Part shown: positions 58,312 to 64,000 of the stretch, piece by piece
Numbering within the stretch: position 1 is the first letter of the stretch
Layout: each line of letters opens with the position of its first letter
Assembly (NCBI GenBank): GCA_013399115.1
Contig: VXAA01003008.1
Span: 393-64,392, forward strand
Direction: 5' to 3'
Source of the DNA: Anseranas semipalmata
Taxonomy: Eukaryota > Chordata > Aves > Anseriformes > Anseranatidae
Length of the DNA stretch: 64,000 nt
Program-made: the position numbers and the translations under genes
Notes under the pieces: generated by a model
What the model was told of the DNA's origin: nothing
Database searches by the model: none
What the model saw: only the letters and a program-made list of their open reading frames with translations

Positions 58312-61300
58312 GAATATGGAATAAGTTCCATATAACACAGAGGTTCAATCACAGAACATAAGTGATTGTGCCTTCTACATCTAAAAAAAATGTAACCAAC
58401 ATAAAAATAAACATACCTTGACTGCAGAATCCTGGTGGGAAAGTCAAGATGAAATTTTGTCTTCCCAAAAGTTTATGCCACTGTCAAATACACCCAGGGC
58501 TCAAAAATATACAAGAGACCCCAGTGAGCACGGTGAGTTTCAAAACAAGTCCAAAATGTTCTGTTCAAGTCACTTCTTCAAAGTCGCCCTCAAACGTGAA
58601 GCAGCCAAATGAAAAATAAAAATAAAAACATCAAAGTACTACCAACAGAAAATGAAAAATCCAAAGAAACTACATGAGGTTTTTGATTTCCTGCAATGGG
58701 GCTAGCATGTACATATACCTAAACGTAACAGGTTTCATTCCTATCCATGGACTACTCAATGTATTTATGTTTGGAACTGACCTGTTGCACAATGCAAGCA
58801 TAACACACTAATAACAGAGCATAAATCAGTTTCCTTGGCACCAGGTTCTAGACAGCAATAACATGCAAATAACACAACTCATTGGCAATTCCCTTTCATT
58901 TGCCCATTTAAAGGGAACAATACTGAAATTCATGAAATTGTGCCCATACAGTCAGCTATACCCTATTTACATATAGCCAGTTTATATAGGTGCTGGCACT
59001 GAGGCATTTTGCCCACTAGCCAGGTTCCTGAGCCAAAGATTATTAACCAAAAGTAGTTACAAGAGGATGATGAACATGACACAAGTAAAGCATTATCCTT
59101 AGGCCATTACATCTATGACAAAACAACTGCTATCACATAACAGCAGAGCACAATCTACAAATGAATTAACAGCCTTCTTTTTTTTTTCCCCAAAGAGAAG
59201 GCGGCAGACAATTTATTTTGAAAACAGTTAACACCTTCAATGTTAGGATCACAAAACTTAAGCCACTGGTGTAGGTTGTTTCAACAAGAAGAGCAGGAGA
59301 CATGCAGCCACACCACAGGAGAGGTCCTGGCCTCCTTGACATTCAGTCAAGAAATGTCTCAGTTTTAAGCCTTGTTTTTTACACCTGCTCAGTTCCATAA
59401 GAATAATACAGGGAGCAGAAATTCAGCATAGGGGGGGCAGGTGGTGGACACAACATACTTCCAAACACTGCAGAGTTAATTACAGCCCTGAAATCACACT
59501 CAATTGATAGTGTGGGCTGAATAGATACTGGGGTTTTTAATTGCTTGTTGTTATATTAATGTTACTTTTATAGTGATTAGAAAAGACATGACTCAGAAAC
59601 GAGCCACCACAGGAATGACAAACATTTCAAACCTGAAAGAAATGCACTGGTCTTTCCTGATGAAGATCTATCAGGCAGTAAGGTGGTGAAAATGAAAGAG
59701 AATCTTACAGCTGATAAAATATTTTCCTTAGCCCATGCATGTCATTAAATACCTATTAGACATGAGTAGCATACAGTCCGGCGGGGAACAAAACTGATCA
59801 GGTCCTCTGTGAAAGTGGTTCAGAAAGACCAGACCCTTCTAGAGCAGAGAACCCAAGTGAATAAATCCTCACCGTTGCTGCTCTGTTGATTCAGATATCC
59901 GCAGGTGGGTGCTTAGCTAATGGGTGCATTTACACCCATAAGCCAACACACGCACACCAGCAGGCATGTACCCATGTCCTGATTCAGGATAACATATCTT
60001 CTCAGCATCATACACACGCTGAAGAAGAGCCCACACCCCTTCATGGCAATTTTCTGGTCTTTGTGCTAACTTGATCTCCCATCTTATTTCTTTTTTCTCA
60101 TTCACTTACCTGCTTGTATTTCTTCTGCCTTTTGATGTTTTTCAAAACCAAATGAATGCTATGCAAAAGCTGTGTTAGTGCAATGTTTACCCAGCAAGGT
60201 CAGGAAGATGGCAAAACTATCTGGCATAGAAAGATGGGGGAGAATTGCAAACAAGCGCAGTCATGCCAGACGCTTTCAGAAGCATAGCCAAATGCTGGGT
60301 CAGAGAGACCACAACAGCAAAAATCAGTCAAAATGTCCTATCCTCAGCACTGCAGCAAGACTCAAAGAGATACTCATGTAAATAATCACCAATCTCAACA
60401 GACTAAAAATATTCTTACATTTTCCCTCATGTTGTGTAATAAAAAAAATTCACACCAGATGCAAATATTTCCTAGCAGACTTCCGACTACAAAACTTGTC
60501 TAGCTCTCCTAAAGGTATCTTTCACTTTAGGGCAGAAATAAAAGCAGGATGCAGAGGCTGATTATTTTTCCGCTCCCTATCAGCTGCTAGTTGGCTATTT
60601 AGAAACTCATTAACTTCCTCAACAGACCTTGACCCTAATTAGTGCCTGGACTGACCAGCCTGCCCCTTTCTCCTTCACCTCTGCATCTCAGAGCCTTCCA
60701 CAATGATTAAAGGAAACCATACTCCTTTTCTACAATTTTAAAACTGGAATTTCTTGAGCTATCAGGATCTGTACATAACTGCTGAGTTCAGTTCTGCCTC
60801 ACAGCTTACCAGATCATTCCAGAATTATCCAGCTTGCTTTGACACCCTAATTCTTCATGTGTAGACATACCTTAGATCCTTCTCTAAACCAAACTCCATA
60901 CTTTTCTTTGCCTTTTGTACAACAGAATCCGTTTAAGTGTGATAGAAGTGTCACTAGGGCCGTTTAGCCAACTGCAATGTTGATGCCAATCCTGTAATCT
61001 TTTTAACACCATCAGTGATGGAAACGAACAAAAAATGGACTCATTCCATCTTCCAAAATTATAAGGTATTTTGTGTGTAGATATGTACACATACACTACA
61101 TAAAGATGACAAAAACAACTTATCAATATAATAGAAAAATAACAGAACTTTAATTTATATCTAAAAGGATGCAGCTAACAATGTTAAGTTCAACAAGTAT
61201 GTGAACTGAAAGGAAAGCAAAATGCATAAATCAAAATGACAAAAGTTATGATTGCAAAGCATAACCATGGTGTTACTCAGGCACTTACATAGTTTAATAT

Positions 61301-64000
61301 ATGTGGCCAGCTAATGCAAAATGTTATTTATTTCCTGAGTTTCTTCCAATTTATCAGAAATATTTTCACATTCAACATGTCTGTGAAAGAAAATAAATGC
61401 TGCCATGTCCTGACATTAGTATTTTGGATAAATGGACATGGGTTCCACCACTGCACAGCCACACGTGCCCTCATATTCCAGCTCAAGCCATTCCCTTCCT
61501 AGGTAATTCTGATAGTCCTTACTCACTAAAATAAGGGGAAGTATTGTCCTTGCACATAGACTATTAAAATAGTCAGTCCAAGGGCTATAAAGTAATAATG
61601 CTATCCTAACACCTCTCTAATTACTATTATTACTGTAAATGCCACCTGAAGACTCTTATCTTATTTTGGATAGGCACACGGATCTTCCATTGGCATTACA
61701 GGAAGGCAATCTGAGGCCATCATAATTCATTATCATAATTACATATTGATGATAACCCGAGATTTTTTTTCCAAAACAATGTTTGAAAAACATCATTACT
61801 GCAACAACAGAAATCCCCACTGGAGTGAGGATGGTAATCTCCTGACAGTTATGATTGGGTACCCGTAACAATTAAATGAAATTGTAATCAACAGATTTCT
61901 CAGCTCAAAGTCAGTCTGGTGAAAAGAATAAGATGTTTTAATAAACTGTTTTAACAAAACGTGATGCCGTGACAGCCAAGCAAATTCTTAACATTATATT
62001 TAAAAGAGGCATGAGGCTACAAGGTCCATTTAATATAACAGCCAGTAGCCTGTTAAAAAAGTTCCTGTTCTGGCATCCTTACCTTGAGTAGTCACTTATT
62101 TACCAAGCTTGAGCTGCAGACATGGCCAAACCACTGATTAAATATTTCCTGAATTCTATCACTGTTTTCCTTATGATTCCATATATATGTGCCCAAACCA
62201 CACTTGCCTTTTTTTCTGCTTTCCCACATTCTCATACACTAATATCGAATTCTATGCTAACTGTCCTTTGTCGGACACAATTGTTCACAATTTTCCTCAT
62301 GCTCTCATACCTAATCAACTTCTTAAAGACCAATCTTTAAAAATACATTTACTGAATAAGCAGACATTTCCCTCCATCCTTCCAAAGTAAAAATTTCAGT
62401 CTATATAATTCCTGGGAGAAAAAGATATCTGTTTCAGAGAATTCTGGGGGTTGGACAAGAGGGACAGAAAAAATTTCCAAAAACAAGCAGTGCTTCCAGC
62501 TCTGGAAGCACAACTGATCAAAATTCAGAATTTCCATCCTGAAGAACACTGTAAAATTTCTATATTCATTCTGTGCAGAATTTGGGTGGAAACTTGAAAT
62601 AACGGCTCCATGGAAATACTGATACATCCTATGGATATATTCTCCCCATGGAACAGAGCGTTGTTTCCTTACTGGTTCTCATTTTAAAATAACAGAAGGG
62701 CTATAGATTACCCTCAGAGTAAACACTGCTTTTCAGAATAGCCCTCTCTGCCAGTATCCTCAGGGCAATTGCCCTGAGAAATTGCCCTCAGAAACAGTGG
62801 AGTCTCTCTCTGTACTTACGGGATGAGGAACAATCTGAAGAATAAATGGTGGGCTCAGTAGCTTCATTGTAAAGCAGTCTCACTGCATGCCAAGTAGCTT
62901 CATTGCAAAAAGTACTTTCTGAAAGACAGAAAAGCTGTTTTGCATGAAACTCAAAGTGCAACAGATTTATTTGGCAAATATAGATAGAGAAGCTTCCAAT
63001 GCTGAATAATAATGGCAAGAGGACTATCAGTTTTGCATTCTTGAAAATCACTAGATTTCGACTCCTAAATAACTTCTTTTGAAAATATGAATTAGCCATC
63101 TAAATCACCTAGATCAAGATTTTTTAAAGATATTTAGGTGCCAAGTCCCCATATAGTTAAGGTTTTGGACAATAAATATGGAGTTTTGAATAGAATAGCT
63201 ATGCTGTTTCAAAAAATATTTCAAAATTAAAACACACTGGCCAAGCAGAAAAAGCTATTACCACCACAATAGTCAACCACATAAATAAACCATCAGCATG
63301 ATTGATCTCAGTGGCCTTTAATCCTCATGGCTCTTTTCCCAGGCCATTTAGGACACTTTGTCCGGTATGTTAAATCTAAAGATAATAATTATTGTAGATA
63401 ACATGGCTATATACAGCATTTAGAAACAATTATAAGGGCATTTCACTGCACAAGAACTATATTGTCCACTAGTCAGGATGCCCCCAACTTTGGTGTGGAC
63501 AGACAAATAAGAGATAAGTGGAAAAGAAGAGCCGCCCCTTCTTGTGCCATCTGTGCAAAATGAAAGGCAAGAACAGACCATGTATCAGGGAAGACCAGGG
63601 CAGGTCTCCTTGCACACCAAGCAATGGAAACCTCCCTGATGAAGGCAGAGCAATGAAATATCAAGGTGCAGTTTCTCTCTTTCCCCTTTGAGTTTCTATG
63701 GCCTCTAAGCAGCAAAACTCAGGCTGTACCTGGCCTCCTCACTTCACTTCATGAGAGCATAGTTGGACCAAGACTAAAGGGTCCATGCTGGCTATGACTG
63801 TGCAGTAACATAGGCCACACAAGAGCCTTTATTCCTCTCTCTTTGGATGGTAATGATTAAAATAGCTGATAAAGTGCAAAACCACGCATGGATAACCTGG
63901 GATCACAGCAACAGCCAAGGAGCTGTGTTAGCTGATCACCATCTACTACCTGACACCAACTACTGTCTCCCTGGCCACAGAGCCTTGCCTTGATGCTGCT

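Larger units (their letters stand above)
48601..64000. other. Distal upstream flank, no gene recognised
   Basis: About 15 kb of AT-rich DNA. I looked on both strands for exons of TECTB, the neighbour expected on this side of GPAM in mammals, and for other domains, and saw none. Only short open frames, simple repeats and small gaps are present. Weak exons could be missed by eye. Confidence 0.45.

Noticed and set aside
41291..64000. Search for TECTB exons in the GPAM 5' flank
   Set aside because: Expected from mammalian gene order, but no segment encoding its conserved cysteine-rich zona-pellucida motifs was seen by eye. Absence is not proven.

Overview
This window is a piece of a vertebrate nuclear genome, most likely a bird. 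It holds one well-supported protein-coding gene, split into many exons with GT-AG introns. The rest is AT-rich intronic and intergenic DNA with the 3' end of a CR1-type LINE and a degraded endogenous-retrovirus gag fragment of a type common in bird genomes. The compact gene (about 28 kb from first exon to inferred poly(A) site) also fits a bird. The species cannot be named from the sequence.

The gene is GPAM, mitochondrial glycerol-3-phosphate acyltransferase 1, on the minus strand. A GC-rich promoter and non-coding first exon lie at about 40.5-41.3 kb and are interrupted by a 319-base assembly gap. The start codon is at 39103-39101. Twenty coding exons run leftward to a TAG at 12976-12974. 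A 3' UTR of about 3.2 kb probably ends near 9.8 kb. I derived each exon boundary from splice signals and reading phase. The phases chain without a break to 2490 coding bases, giving 829 residues, one more than I recall for human GPAM. All four acyltransferase motifs, two membrane segments and an acidic phospho-site region are intact. GPAM makes lysophosphatidic acid on the outer mitochondrial membrane, the first committed step of glycerolipid synthesis.

Layout: 0.05-0.79 kb, retroviral gag remnant; 0.8-9.8 kb, no gene seen, but a GC/CpG-rich block at 2.0-2.6 kb; 9.8-40.8 kb, GPAM; 41.3-64 kb, upstream flank with decayed LINE pieces, simple repeats and no recognisable exon. In mammals the flank on the 5' side of GPAM leads to TECTB. 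I looked for TECTB exons by eye and found none, so that gene, if syntenic, probably lies beyond the right edge.

I found no undescribed multi-gene system. The most interesting non-coding signal is a 22-bp, uninterrupted intronic hairpin at 30935-30991. On the GPAM sense strand its two imperfect positions become G-U wobbles, and it could be a palindromic mobile element or a microRNA-like precursor. Also worth attention are a NAGNAG tandem acceptor, a short upstream ORF in the first exon, and the orphan CpG-rich block near 2.3 kb.
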